The notes beneath the pieces are model-generated. The model did not search any database and was not told the DNA's origin. It worked only from the letters and a program-made list of their open reading frames with translations. Of a DNA stretch of 64,000 bases, positions 44,315 through 56,365 are shown piece by piece (the stretch's first letter is position 1; the number at the start of each line of letters is the position of its first letter). Position numbers and translations under genes: made by a program. Where the stretch lies: contig NC_092678.1 of assembly GCF_964355755.1 (NCBI RefSeq), positions 953,922-1,017,921 of the forward strand, written 5' to 3'. Origin of the DNA: Antedon mediterranea (lineage: Eukaryota; Echinodermata; Crinoidea; Comatulida; Antedonidae).

Positions 44315-44786
44315 ATTTAACTGACATAAACATAAAAAATACGCCTAAATTTATTTATTAAATTTAACTATTCAAAACATTAAATTGTCAATGCTGTAAA
44401 TAATTTACATCACCCAAATAAAGTTTATATTATTAGTCTGCCTATTGCATACTGTATCAACTGGTTTATCCTACTTGTTATAATAAGGACACTAAAAGAG
44501 TGCATTTAATTTATTTTTGAATGTTAAATAAATATCAATGCTTTTTAAAACAACTATTCCTAGCTACAGTAATTTATCATTATTGTTTGTTTTGGTAGAA
44601 AATACATTTGAATGATGAATGATGCTTTACAAAATACTCAATATGACTTCTCCTTGAATTTGTGCGAACCAAAATAAATTATGCATTTATGCAGAGTTTA
44701 ATTTATGTATTTATAAAATTGTTTTATTATATTTGCAACCAAAAATTAGAGTACTGTAAATGGTCAGCAAATCTACTTCATAAATT
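44315..44786. other. AT-rich spacer between the two related satellites
   Basis: About 470 bp of unique-looking AT-rich sequence separating the 28-bp and 29-bp arrays. No gene. Confidence 0.5.
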
Positions 44787-46032
44787 AAAGCTAAGTTTTA
44801 AATTTCCCCCTACAATCACCTAAGTTATAAATTTCCCTTTACAGGCACCTAAGTTTTAAATTTCCCTTACAGGCAGCTAAGGTTTAAATTTCCCCTTACA
44901 GGCAGCTAAGTTTTAAATTTCCCCCTTCAAGCAGCTAAGTTTTAAATTTCCCCTTACAGGCAGCTAAGGTTTAAATTTCCCCTTACAGGCAGCTAAGTTT
45001 TAAATTTCCCCCTTCAAGCAGCTAAGTTTTAAATTTCCCCTTACAGGCAGCTAAGTTTTAAATTTCCCCTTACAGGCAGCTAAGTTTTAAATTTCTCCTT
45101 ACAGGTGGCTAAGTTTTAAATTTCCCCTTACAAGCAGCTAAGTTTTAAATTTCCCCCTACAAGCAGCTAAGTTTTAAATTTCCCCCTTCAAGCAGCTAAG
45201 TTTTAAATTTCCCCTTACAGGCAGCTAAGGTTTAAATTGCCCCTTACAGGCAGCTAAGTTTTAAATTTCCCCCTTCAAGCAGCTAAGTTTTAAATTTCCC
45301 CTTACAATCAGCTAAGTTTTAAATGTCCCCTTACAGGCAGCTAAGTTTTAAATTTCTCCTTACAGGTGGCTAAGTTTTAAATTTTCCACTACAATCAGCT
45401 AAGTTTGAAATTTCCCCTTACAGGTGGCCAAGTTTAAAATTTCCCCTTACAATCAGCCAAGTTTTAAATTTCCCCTTACAGGCAAGTTTTAAATTGCCCC
45501 TTACAGGTGGCTAAGTTTTAAATTTCCCCTTACAGGCAGCTAAGTTTTAAATTTCCCCTCAGGTGGCTACGTTTTAAATTTCCCCTTACAGGCAGCTAAG
45601 GTTTAAATTTCCCCTTACAGGCAGCTAAGGTTTAAATTTCCCCTTACAGGCAGCTAAGGTTTAAATTTCCCCTTACAGGCAGCTAAGTTTTAAATTGCCA
45701 CTTACAAACAGTTATGGTTTGATTTCCCCTTACAGGCAGCTAAGTTTTAAATTTCCCCTTACAGGCAGCTACGTTTTAAATTTACCCTTACAGGCAGCTA
45801 AGGTTTAAATTTACCCTTACAGGCAGCTAAGGTTTAAATTTCCCCTTACAGGCGGCTAAGGTTTAAATTGCCACTTACAGTTGGCTAAGTTTTAAATTTC
45901 CCCTTACAGGCAGCTAAGGTTTAAATTTTCCCTTACAGGCAGCTAAGGTTTAAATTTCCCCTTACAGGCAGCTAAGGTTTAAATTGCCACTTACAGACAG
46001 TTATGGTTTGATTTCCCCTTACAGGCGGCTAA
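44787..46032. repeat. 29-bp satellite, about 42 copies, related to the 28-bp array
   Basis: Consensus CCTTACAGGCAGCTAAGTTT followed by TAAATTTCC. It shares the core CTTACRGGCAGCTAAGTTTTAA with the 28-bp array. Each unit contains a splice-acceptor-like TTTCCCCTTACAG, and a subset contain AAGGTTTAAA. Confidence 0.95.
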
Positions 46033-48400
46033 AATAGTTACATTAATAATTTTTTGTTGCAAATATAAAATTGTTATATTTTTGTATTGTGTGTAATGTG
46101 TGAATTGCTGTTTAAATTTAAAGACAGAAATATAGCTAAATTATGTAATTGTATTTAATTAAATTGGTACCATATCTTTGAGATAAATATATCAAGCACA
46201 CTTTGAGAATAGTATCGTATAACTTCCTGCCTGCTTACTTAGCCAGATCGAAGAGGAATGTATCACAGAGTTTGTCTAACCACCAAAAGTTCAAAAATAT
46301 TTTTTGTTTGTACATGCACGCAATGTCTTTTGAGTTATTAAATTATTTAAATTGGAAACAGAACCATAAAACATACTGAAACCAGTTTATTAAGTTATTT
46401 AACTCCTGATTTGTCTAGTTTCAAACCCATACACTGATGATGGTGCCACCGCCACAATGCCAACACCACAAAGGACTGTAAAGGACTCTCACAAGCATTT
46501 GGTCAAAATGTAGTTTACATAGAACATGAAACAATTTTCAAAAACCTTCATAGAAAATCTCAAAACAAACTCACCAATTAGCAGGAGCAAAGAACACGAC
46601 CCGAGGAAGCATCCACCGTGCGGCCGAGCGTGCCGACACCCATCAGTGCAGCTGAGCACACAGATGGGTTGCAGAGAGATGCATTTTGTACAATGTTTAG
46701 AGTTTGAAAAATATCTGAAACTAAATACAATATATATTCATTAAACTACAACATACAAACAGAGTGAAGTGGAATCTATATAATTATGAAGTTGTCCAAA
46801 ACAAATTGTGTTCTTTAAAATCTGTTTCAAATTTAGAATACAAATTAGTTTAAAAGTTTAAATGAGCTACCACACCATAATTAGATGACGTTGGTATTTT
46901 GCAATTTTAAATTTTGTTTAAGTAATCAACACAAATATAAAATAACTTGAATAAAATAGTAAATATATGGCCATCCAAAAAATGTTTGTGTTTAAAATTT
47001 GTTTCAAATTTAGAATAAAAAAATAATTTAGATATTTTCCAAACTCTTTAAATAAATTGGAGTTGCCTTTGATTTGACGGCAATGATCAATTTTAGATTT
47101 TGTTAACAACTTATTTTTAAAATAAATTGCCAAATTTAAATAATTTTGAAGTGTTCCACTTCACCGAACAATTACAATATTGCAAATAAATTATGTGTTT
47201 GTTGATTTTGAAATTGGTTGCTGGCCGATGCAGCAAGTCTCTCCCATGGAAACGCTCCTCATTCTGCGAGTAGTACCTGAAAGATTGAAATTGATAAACA
47301 GTAATTCACAGATCACATTTAATATTGTGTTTAGTTTATAATGGAATAAAGAAACATTTTGAACAGGAATTGCTAGAGTTTTGAGATGTTGAAACTACTA
47401 CTAGGATTAAATTTGATTGTAATATTACAATCAAATTTAATCCTTATGCTTTTGTAAAAGTTGCAGTAGCAGAGTATCATACAGAAAGACACAGGTTTAA
47501 TTGACTCCCAGTCAACTCAGCTGTAAATGAGTACCTAGTTGAAAGGGCATCATTCTATGCTATTTATAAATAATAAGCCAAGATAAAATATTGCAAACAT
47601 ACCATTCCAACATGTTGACATCATCTTCCTCTGCGGCTCAACTTCATCTGTATGTGTGCTTCAGTTCCATTCCTTCTTTTCACATTTCAAGTGATCAACA
47701 AACACTTTTACATATTAAAATAGATGTGCAAAACCAAATGTATGTAAGCTACCGTACTCACTCACTATGCAGTGTTAACACAAACAGCAGCGCAGCTTTT
47801 TACAGTTTTTAAAACCTTTCCAATCGGGATGCTTCAACCAGGGTTTACGCAAAGCGAGTACGGTATTTTTCAATTTGTAGAAAACAAGAAAAAGCCTCAT
47901 CAACCTAAACCCATTATAAACAAAAACTAAATGGACGTGTAGTTAGCGGTTATTGGTTGACAATGTGAAGGGAGTGCGCCACCAATTGGTTGTACCAGCC
48001 ATTCACCTTTCTGCTTTATAACAGTTGATTGTACACCATGCAACAAGAGCATTGGTTACCATCCCTTCAGATCAACTGTTGCTAATGAAGAAAGGGAATG
48101 TCTGCTAGAACTGGTTGGTGGCGCACTTCATAGACATCAACAAACGCAATAATCGTTAATTCAAGAACCTTTAGTTTGTTTACATTCAGGGAGATCACCA
48201 TATGAATTGAATTTACTTAAATTAAAGTGAAATTTTAAATGTGAATTATCCCCAAAAACATGATAAATTAGGATTAATCTAATCAGACTTTGAATATGCC
48301 ATTTCGCATACATAAATAAATGGTTAAATTTAGTCAATCTATATTAGGAAGGAAAGCAATAAAAAAAAAAAAAATTGAATAAAAATTACACTAAATTGTT
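46033..48400. other. Intergenic, no confident gene
   Basis: Contains a slightly GC-richer island at 46580-46690, an acceptor-like tract on the minus strand near 47280 followed by a short open stretch, and a 42-bp perfect palindrome at 47403-47444. None amounts to a supported gene. Confidence 0.4.
47403..47444. repeat. Perfect 42-bp palindrome without spacer
   Basis: AGGATTAAATTTGATTGTAA plus T, followed at once by its exact reverse complement, centred at 47423/47424. Confidence 0.95.
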
Positions 48401-48460
48401 CAGTTAATGAGGCTTTTCCCTTTACAATAGTGTTCCTAAAATATTTATCTAACCCAATAA

Positions 48461-49795
48461 ACCTCGTTAGCAAATGTAAATTTTAGTAGACAAGATTATG
48501 TCAAATTTGCTTATTAAATTTTGTTTTGTAAATTTAATGTAATGTTTTACATACACTTATACAGTATGTTTACAGTATAAGCTACCATCCTTAAATTGTA
48601 ATTTGATTTTGATACCATTTAGAACCAAAATACATAAATGAAAATAATAATGGTATCAGGGATTACCCTCGATTTTCACAGAATCCTGAATGAATTAAAT
48701 TTGAAGTTATAATTTAAGAAAATTAAAGAAAAATAATTATTATGTAATATCACAATTATTATATATATTTTGTTTGCTAACGAGAGTTTTACAGAATATG
48801 AACTCTAAACATTGCACCCATTGAAAAAGAACCTCATCAGCAAAAACAAATCTCAACATTGAAATATTTTATCTGATACCAAATAAAACGAAAATAGAAA
48901 TGTAAAATGCAAGAAATCATGGTATCACTATCAGGGATTATCCTGAAAATCCCCAATGGGATTAAACTAGGATACCAATTTGAAGAAAAACATATTTTTG
49001 CTTTTCCCATAAAAGAAAAACAACAAATATTGTTTAATTTTGTGGTATACCATGTAAAATGAAAATATCCAATATGCCAAGTAAAAAAAAACATGGTATC
49101 AGGAATCTCCAGATGGGATCCCTTTGTAATTAAATTGAATTTAAGTATTTTCTTAAAATATTGCAGAAAAGTTTCTTTGTGCATTTAAAATTCAACATTA
49201 TATTTGTTTGTTGCTAGTGAGGATTTACTAATACAAAGAGAAGAAACCAGAACCTCATCAGCAAAAACAAATCATCAGATTCAGGAAAATTTGTGTAGAG
49301 AATTAAGTAATAAAATGTGTTAACTGTGGTTTAGTTTTGATACCATTCAAACAAAAGATTTTATTATTAAGAAAATTGGTATCAGATGGATTACCTTTGG
49401 GAACATGTCCTGAGATTAAATTTGAAGTTTTATAAGATTACAATTTTAAGATAGAAAACCAACTGATTGTGTTAATTGCTAAATGAGGGTTTGGTACACA
49501 AAATAAACATAAACACAAAGAAAGAAAAATAAGAACCTCATCAGCAAAAACAAATGATGTCTACAATTGACATTGTTTAATCTAATATAGTTCAATTTTG
49601 ATTTGAATTCTTTTGATACCATGTCAAACGAAAAGAACCATTAAAATATTAATCATTGCATCAGGGTTCACCCCAGCAGGATGGGTGATATAGTTGAAGT
49701 CAATTTGAAATTGAATTTTAAGAACTATTGTTTTTTAAGATAAAAAAGCTAAATTTCCAAATTAATTTGTTCATTGCTAATGAGGATTTGCAAAT
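48461..49795. repeat. Degenerate tandem repeat, four units of 240-420 bp
   Basis: Units open with AACCTCATCAGCAAAAACAA (48461 diverged, 48830, 49251, 49534). Each contains TTTTGATACCAT and GGTATCAGGGATTACC and closes with TTGCTAATGAGG-like sequence, the complement of the opening motif. Each unit is thus bracketed by short inverted repeats. Confidence 0.75.
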
Positions 49796-50035
49796 TACAC
49801 ATTAAAATAATAAAAGAATCAAAAACAGCTGGCCATCTCCAATCTTGTTAAACTGAAACAAAGAAGAAAACAAAACATTTAAAGTAACACTTAATAGGTG
49901 TATTAGGAATAGGGGTGACCCTCTTTAATAGTGGTGTCCCAAAAGAGGATTCTACTGTATAAAGTAAATGATGTAATGGAGAGATATTAGGGTACAGGCA
50001 TGAATTCAAATTCTTTGATGCTTTTAAATATGTTC

Positions 50036-50205
50036 ATTTATTGCCTTATATGGAATGGATGTTAAGTCATTTATTGCCTTATATGGAATGGATGTTAAGT
50101 CATTTATTGCCTTATATGGAATGGATGTTAAGTCATTTATTGCCTTATATGGAATGGATGTTAAGTCATTTATTGCCTTATATGGAATGGATGTTAAGCC
50201 ACTGC
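50036..50205. repeat. 33-bp minisatellite, five copies
   Basis: Near-perfect copies of TTATTGCCTTATATGGAATG plus GATGTTAAGTCAT. The frame MEWMLSHLLPY comes from the repeat. Confidence 0.95.
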
Positions 50206-50341
50206 TACATGTGTATAATTAATATAAACTAATGTTTAACCCCACTTGGATCCATTTAGACCGTGTGTGAACAGAATCCAGGATCCTAACCACTAAAAAG
50301 ACAAGTACATGAGAATTGTACTGATTATCAGCATGTGTCTA

Positions 50342-50473
50342 AAGCTCTGTCTACACTATCAAATTTTGAGACAAAAAAATGTGATGTGCCCATATATGGA
50401 CATGTCATATCCCTACTATACAAGGGGACATCACACTTTTTTGTCAAACTAGTTTGATAGTGTAGACAGAGCT
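50342..50473. mobile_element. MITE, TIR family AAGCTCTGTCTACACTATCA (copy 3)
   Basis: Both TIRs are well preserved (GATAGTGTAGACAGAGC at the right end), with the internal GTGATGTGCCCATATATGGA core. TA on both sides suggests a Tc1/mariner-type target. Confidence 0.88.
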
Positions 50474-51666
50474 ACATGAAGTCTCAGACTTTATGTCAAA
50501 TAAAAAAAATACCTCGAGTTCCTTGTGACAGCTGATCAAAAGCAAGTAGCTTCTAGTAGTCCAGTCTTCAGATCTTCTTATTGGTTTAATATTCTCTGTA
50601 AAATTAAATGATTTAATTTGATTTATTAATAATATACAAGTGGACCAGTTTGAAAGTAGCATGAATATGTTGTCATATCCATGGTTGTTAATTTGTAGAC
50701 ATTTAAAATTGAGGGTGGCCATTTTTAAATGTTACTCATTCAGAAAACACAGATTGTTTTCAAAAACATTTCATATCAACTTCAGTTGAGCAAAAGGTTG
50801 ACAGATAGAATGAATAGAGGCCGTGCAATGTATATCTGACATTAAACCTACCAATGTGTTCTTTTATTATTTCTTTAGTCTGGTAATTATAAATACTTCA
50901 TTTGTTAAAAGTGGATAATCTGTCATCATTCTGTATTTGCCATCATGTTCTGATTGGTGCTGCAAGCTGTACCTCCTTCTACTGACATTGGCTGGCTAAA
51001 AACAATATCTGTAAAATTATAAAATATTTAAACAAAAATTAGTTACTTGGCAAGTGCAGGGAAATTTCTTGCATTAATTCAATTGTACTTGATAATGTTA
51101 ATCAAACTTCCCAATATTTTCTTTATATCCTTAAAGATAATTGCAGATTGAGATTTTCTAGGGTTTGGAACTCCTTGCTTTTTGTTTGTAATTGTTGGTG
51201 TTATTTTAAGAAGAAAATATGTGATCACTTTAATTTAATAAAATGTAATAATTTCATAAAAGTCACTTTATGTTGTTGGATGCATAGGAAATTAAAAAAA
51301 TATTAAAATTGTTTATATTTGTTATACCATGGAGGTACTATTACTATACAAATAAAATAGATGTGCAAAAACTTTATACATTCAAATATATTTTAAATTT
51401 TTATACCTTTATTTTTATATTGGTAATCGGCTAGTTGACAGTTTTTTTTTCTCTTCGGTACTTCTTTTTTATGGATCACTGAAAGGAATAAATAAATAAA
51501 AACATAAAATGTGACTTTATCATCACTGCTAACATTAACAACTAAACTTACTTACCAATATATGACTAAACCTGTACAAAGTTCTTATCAGCTCCACAGT
51601 GGCAGCTTACCAAAAGGTTTAGTATTAGGCTTAGGCCGCCCTAATAATTTAGTTAGGGCCTAGTCA
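50474..51666. other. Intergenic, no confident gene
   Basis: AT-rich. Short open frames (for example 50444-50722 minus) overlap the MITE and show no domain features. Confidence 0.4.
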
Positions 51667-51675
51667 TTTTTTAAT

Positions 51676-51830
51676 CGCCGTGGTTAGGCAGATCTGGGTT
51701 AGGATTCCGGCACCGGAACTCAACTGCCCAGCGTTAGGGAATCCGACACGCTATTGCGCATGTCCAGAGCTCTGGGAAGAAGTGAATTATAGCTTGCACT
51801 AATTCCGGTGCCGGAATCCTAACCACGGCG
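51676..51830. mobile_element. Foldback/MULE-like element 1 with 9-bp target repeats
   Basis: 155 bp bounded by CGCCGTGGTTAG and its complement. The inner inverted segment is GGATTCCGGCACCGGAA. It is flanked by TTTTTTAAT at 51667-51675 and 51831-51839. Confidence 0.75.
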
Positions 51831-51839
51831 TTTTTTAAT

Positions 51840-52578
51840 CGCCGTGGTTAGGATTCCGGCACCGGAACTCAACTGCCAACCGTTAGGGAATCCGACACGC
51901 TATTGCGCATGCCCAGAGCTATGGGAAGTGAATAGCTTGCACTAATAGTGCCACACCACACCACCACACCACGGAGAGTCGAAGTGTTATAGGGATTTAC
52001 TGTAGCCTAGATAGTCGTTCCGCGAGCGAGAGAGCGATGGATGAAACTTAGCCTATGCCATACAAGAATTAATAATTAAAATACGACTACGCCACGCGTT
52101 AAAATAATTATAATGATATTATTATTAATAAGTATCAGTATCTATTTTTTAGCGTTGTGACTATGACTTCCCGAACAGTTTTTTCACATCCACGCGGTGG
52201 CTGCCGTCAACAAATCAACTTGTGATTGCATGTTGTATGTACAGTATAATGCGTTATGAAAAATCATAAAACTAGTCATGTAATTATATAATTCATAATG
52301 ATATGAAGTTTATATATGAATGAAGCAACCACTTTTTAATTACAAAATCAATAGGCCCACTGGTCACGTCTAACTGGTAGCCCTAGCTTAGATTAGTGGA
52401 TCCCGTATTAGTAAGTAGGCATCTAGGCTAGTTCGCCGTGTGGCGCAGCTATGAAATGATCCATCGCGGTTGATAAGTATAGAGTCGCCGATTACCTCGC
52501 TCTGGGCATGCGCAATAGCGTGTCGGATTCCCTAACGGTGGGCAGTTGAGTTCCGGTGCCGGAATCCTAACCACGGCG
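51840..52578. mobile_element. Foldback/MULE-like element 2 with long TIRs and 9-bp target repeats
   Basis: 739 bp with terminal inverted repeats of about 80 bp (51840-51918 and 52500-52578) that differ at about one position. It is flanked by TTTTTTAAT at 51831-51839 and 52579-52587. Long TIRs with 9-bp target duplication are typical of Mutator-like elements. No transposase. Its TIR outer end matches element 1. Confidence 0.8.
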
Positions 52579-52587
52579 TTTTTTAAT

Positions 52588-53689
52588 TAAAGGGTACTGC
52601 TGTAAAAATCAAACAAATAAACTTACCAACTAGGCCTAGGTAGGCTAGGCTACATCTTCTTTCATTACTAGATTTCATCTAATACAGGCGAATTTGGCTT
52701 TTGCTACGCCACCAAGGCACACATGTGCATACTTGCCATCAAGTCCAGGGTGGTGGCAGGCTGCACCTCCTCCTCCTGGTGGTGGTGTGGTGGTGAGCTT
52801 GGCTAAAACTCATCAATTATTCCTAACAAAAACGAAAAAATAATTAAAATACTTACCAGAATATGGTAACAGATACATTTATTAGTATGATATTAAGTAT
52901 TAGATAATTTAAATCTGTAAAAATTGTGAGATTTTAGAAGATTATAAATCATCTTACGCAATTTTCAAGGAGAAGCGCTGCGGCGTGGAAGCGAGATGCG
53001 GTGTCACGTGGGTCCAACTGATAATAATGATTGGCTGAAAACGTTTAGAAACATGCGCAGTGCAAGGTTATGAACAGGGGGTGGGGCTAAAAACGCCGAA
53101 AGATGATATGCTAATTTTTATGAAACTTTTTGAGCATGCGTAATAAAGGAATTGAATATGATTGGCTGAGAATTTACCGCAGCGTGACGGCCGTGCCAGT
53201 GACGTGTCTTGCCGGTGGGGCGGGGCTGTTTTCAATAGATTGCGCAGTTCTGTCTCTATTTTTGTGATCAGTGACTGGTTTGTGCGCAAAGAAGGCGGGG
53301 CTTAAGTCTGCCGCCCTCAGTTATTGGTATTAATTCGATTAACGACTTCTCTGATACTGACAAATATCGGTCTGCCGCCCTCTGTAATATTGATAATAAA
53401 GTAACTGTAGATTTAAATATTCGTAATTAATTGCACTGCAAATGAATGAAATTAAAACAAACAAATTACTAATCAATAATTTATCTTTTTATTAAGTGTT
53501 TATATTTGAAATACAAATAGTTGTACATACAATTCCAGCTGGATTATTTAGACTTGTTTGACAGGTTTTCCTGGCGACATCAAATGTTGATATAAAATTT
53601 GCGGTATATATTAGTTCTGAAAAGAACTGTTGAGTTTCTCGACGTTTTGATCAATATGCTTCGATCGTTCTCTGGAGTGAGAATTTTTT
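52588..53689. other. Intergenic, no confident gene
   Basis: Includes GC-richer DNA at 52970-53300 and the short direct repeat TCTGCCGCCCTC (53307 and 53371). A minus-strand frame at 53068-53289 has no family features. Confidence 0.4.
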
Positions 53690-53694
53690 TTTTA

Positions 53695-55400
53695 GTTGAT
53701 TTTGTCTGAATGACAAATTATTCAAACAAAGCCCCCGGATTTGATGACATTTCAGCAAAAGTTGTAAAGGAAGTAAAATACAATATTTTAAAGCCGCTGA
53801 CATATATTTTTAATTTATCACTTCAAACTGGACTAAATACCAGGGAAGTTGAAAATTTCCAAAGTAGTTCCTATACATAAAAAAGGGGACCGCCATTTGG
53901 CCTCAAACTATCGTCCCATATCGCTGTTGCCCATTTTTTCGAAAGTTTTTGAAAAGATTATCCATAATCAATTATACAATTATCTTACAAAATGTAAAGT
54001 GTTAAGCAACAATCAATATGGATTTAGAAACAAACACTCAACTTCTCATGCTATGATCGACTTGGTCCATAGAATATTAAATGCATTTGAAAAAAAGGAA
54101 TATGCACTTACTACCTTTATGGATTTGTCAAAAGCGTTTGACATTATCGATCACAGTATTCTGTTGAGCAAATTGGCGCATTATGGTATAAGAGGCATCG
54201 TTTTAATGTGGTTTAGAAACTATTTAAGTGGTCGCAAACAATATGTTTATGCCAACGGTAGATCATCATGTTTAAAAGACACCAATATAGGGGTGCCACA
54301 GGGTTCTGTTTTAGGACCACTTTTGTTTTTAATTTACATCAATGATATAAGTCGAGCAAGTAGTAAAATAGATATAATTAGTTTTGCTGACGACACAACT
54401 TGTATAACAAGGGGAGATGACCCTACAATGTTAAACCATACTATGAATATTGAACTAGAAAAAATAAACGTATGGCTTAAAGCAAATAAACTGTTACTGA
54501 ATGTCAGCAAAACTAATTACGTTGTTTTAGAACTAACCAAAAGAACTTTGACAAAAACCAGTTTAAAATAAAAATGAATAATGTGTTATTACATAGAAAA
54601 GAAAATGTGACATTTCTAGGTGTAATTTTAAACGAAAATCTGGAAACATCACATACAGCTTATTAGGAAAAAAATGTCTAGGGCAATTGGTATACTTTTA
54701 AAAGTAAGAGAATTCTTTCCTCATAAAGTCCGTATTAGTCTTTATAACACCTTAGTATTACCTCACCTTCAGTATGGTAACTTAATATGGGGAAATACAT
54801 ACAAGAGCACGTTAGAAGTAATACTAAAACTCCAAAAGAGAGCTGTAAAATGCATTACCTTCTCTAAATCCAGACAAGCCTCAGAGCCACTGTTTAAGAA
54901 ACTAAAAATATTAAACGTTTATGATATTTACAAAGTAAACGTCATAGGATTTATGGCAAACGTAAAATTCAATGAATTACCACATCACATTTTAAATATT
55001 TTTAATTACTGTGACAGTATTAGGCCTACTCATAACCTCAGAACAGAAACTGAATTCGAAATTCCCTTCACAAGACTAACTTGCAGTCAACAGTTTATAC
55101 ACATATATGGACCAAAATTGTGGAAAGAATTCACTTGTAATGGTGGTAATAAACCGGTTATCTTAAAGAAACAAAATAAATGTATAAAAAAACAGGTCAA
55201 AAAATACTTGTTATCACTATATGCTGATTAACAACACCTTTGTTTATTTAAGTTCTATATACTTGTTCTTATGTAAAAGGGTCCTACAAAAAAACGAAGC
55301 TACAGCTTTTTTATGCAGGATCCCTGTTTTCAGTTGTACTGTAATTATGATGTACTGTAATTGATGACTAAATAAATGTGGAATAAATGAAATGAAATTA
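53695..55400 (+). pseudogene. Decayed CR1/jockey-type LINE (reverse transcriptase)
   Basis: The frame 53849-54571 carries RT motifs in order: PIHKKGD, YRPISLLP, STSHAMIDLVH, FMDLSKAFD, GVPQGSVLGPLLF and the catalytic FADDT. The C-terminal part continues at 54674-55231. There is a frameshift near 53840 (APGFDDISAKVVKE lies upstream in another frame), another near 54565, and an in-frame TAG at about 54664. The element is therefore inactive. It ends in AATGAAATGAAA-type repeats near 55398 and is 5' truncated. Confidence 0.9.
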
Positions 55401-56365
55401 CAGATTAAGACAGGCTTGAGCAACAATAGCATTTGTATGCCTAATATGTAGTTTATTTTAAAACATTCAGCAATTTCTTTCAACAAATCTACAATATATA
55501 ATACATTCAATTATTTATTTTTCACAAACAAAAATTAAATATAAATTTTATTTAAATATTGTTTATTTTAGCAAAAGCTTTTAAATATATATGCAAAAAG
55601 AAAAATTATTTCATCAACAATAATATATACATATAATTACAGATTTATGAATAAAAAATAAACACAAAAATAGAATAGTACAGTATATACGTTGCCTTAT
55701 ATAAGGATCTACTTGGGGGCCGCCGCACCAAGGTACTGTTATTTCTAATAACTGTAGTTATAGGCCTTTTTGTACAGAATGATTTCATACGATACAGGGA
55801 TTTCATTGTTTGATCCTAAAGGTCATCATCTTAGTATAAACAGGCCTTTAACCAAAAAACATAAATAGGCAAAGTGTATGGATCAAACATTTAATCACAC
55901 CTACTGTTATAAAGTAATCATTTATTAAATTTATTCAGCAGTTCATTTTTTAATAGATTGTTGATGGCTAGGCCATGTAGAACAGCAGCGGTCTATAGAG
56001 CAGTTGCCCAAGGCTAGGCCTGACCTAGCCTTGGATGATGATTTAAGATAGATTTATTGAATAAAAGTTTAGTCTAGAACAGTAGGTTTGTTATACAACA
56101 ATGAAGGAATGTTCTGAATTTGTTGAACGGTGAAAATATTTGTTGAAAGATTCTCATCATTCAACATATAAACATTGTATAAAAAAACATAAGAATTAGT
56201 ATAGTATAGACCTATAAACATATACAATTTGTTGGACGGAATAATTGAATGGAATCACTGTAGTGGAAGAGAAACCACATACGTATCATTGCATAATATA
56301 GAATTCTATGTAAACAACACTTAAATGTAATATTATAAGGTAAATTATGATGGCCAATTTATCTA
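55401..56365. other. 3' flank of the dynein heavy chain gene
   Basis: AT-rich, no gene recognised. It should include the dynein 3' untranslated region (minus strand). A minus-strand AATAAA lies at about 56053-56058. Confidence 0.4.

Noticed and set aside
46526-46744. 72-codon plus-strand frame at the satellite edge
   Set aside because: Only its short inverted match to 41321-41360 is of note; no coding evidence.
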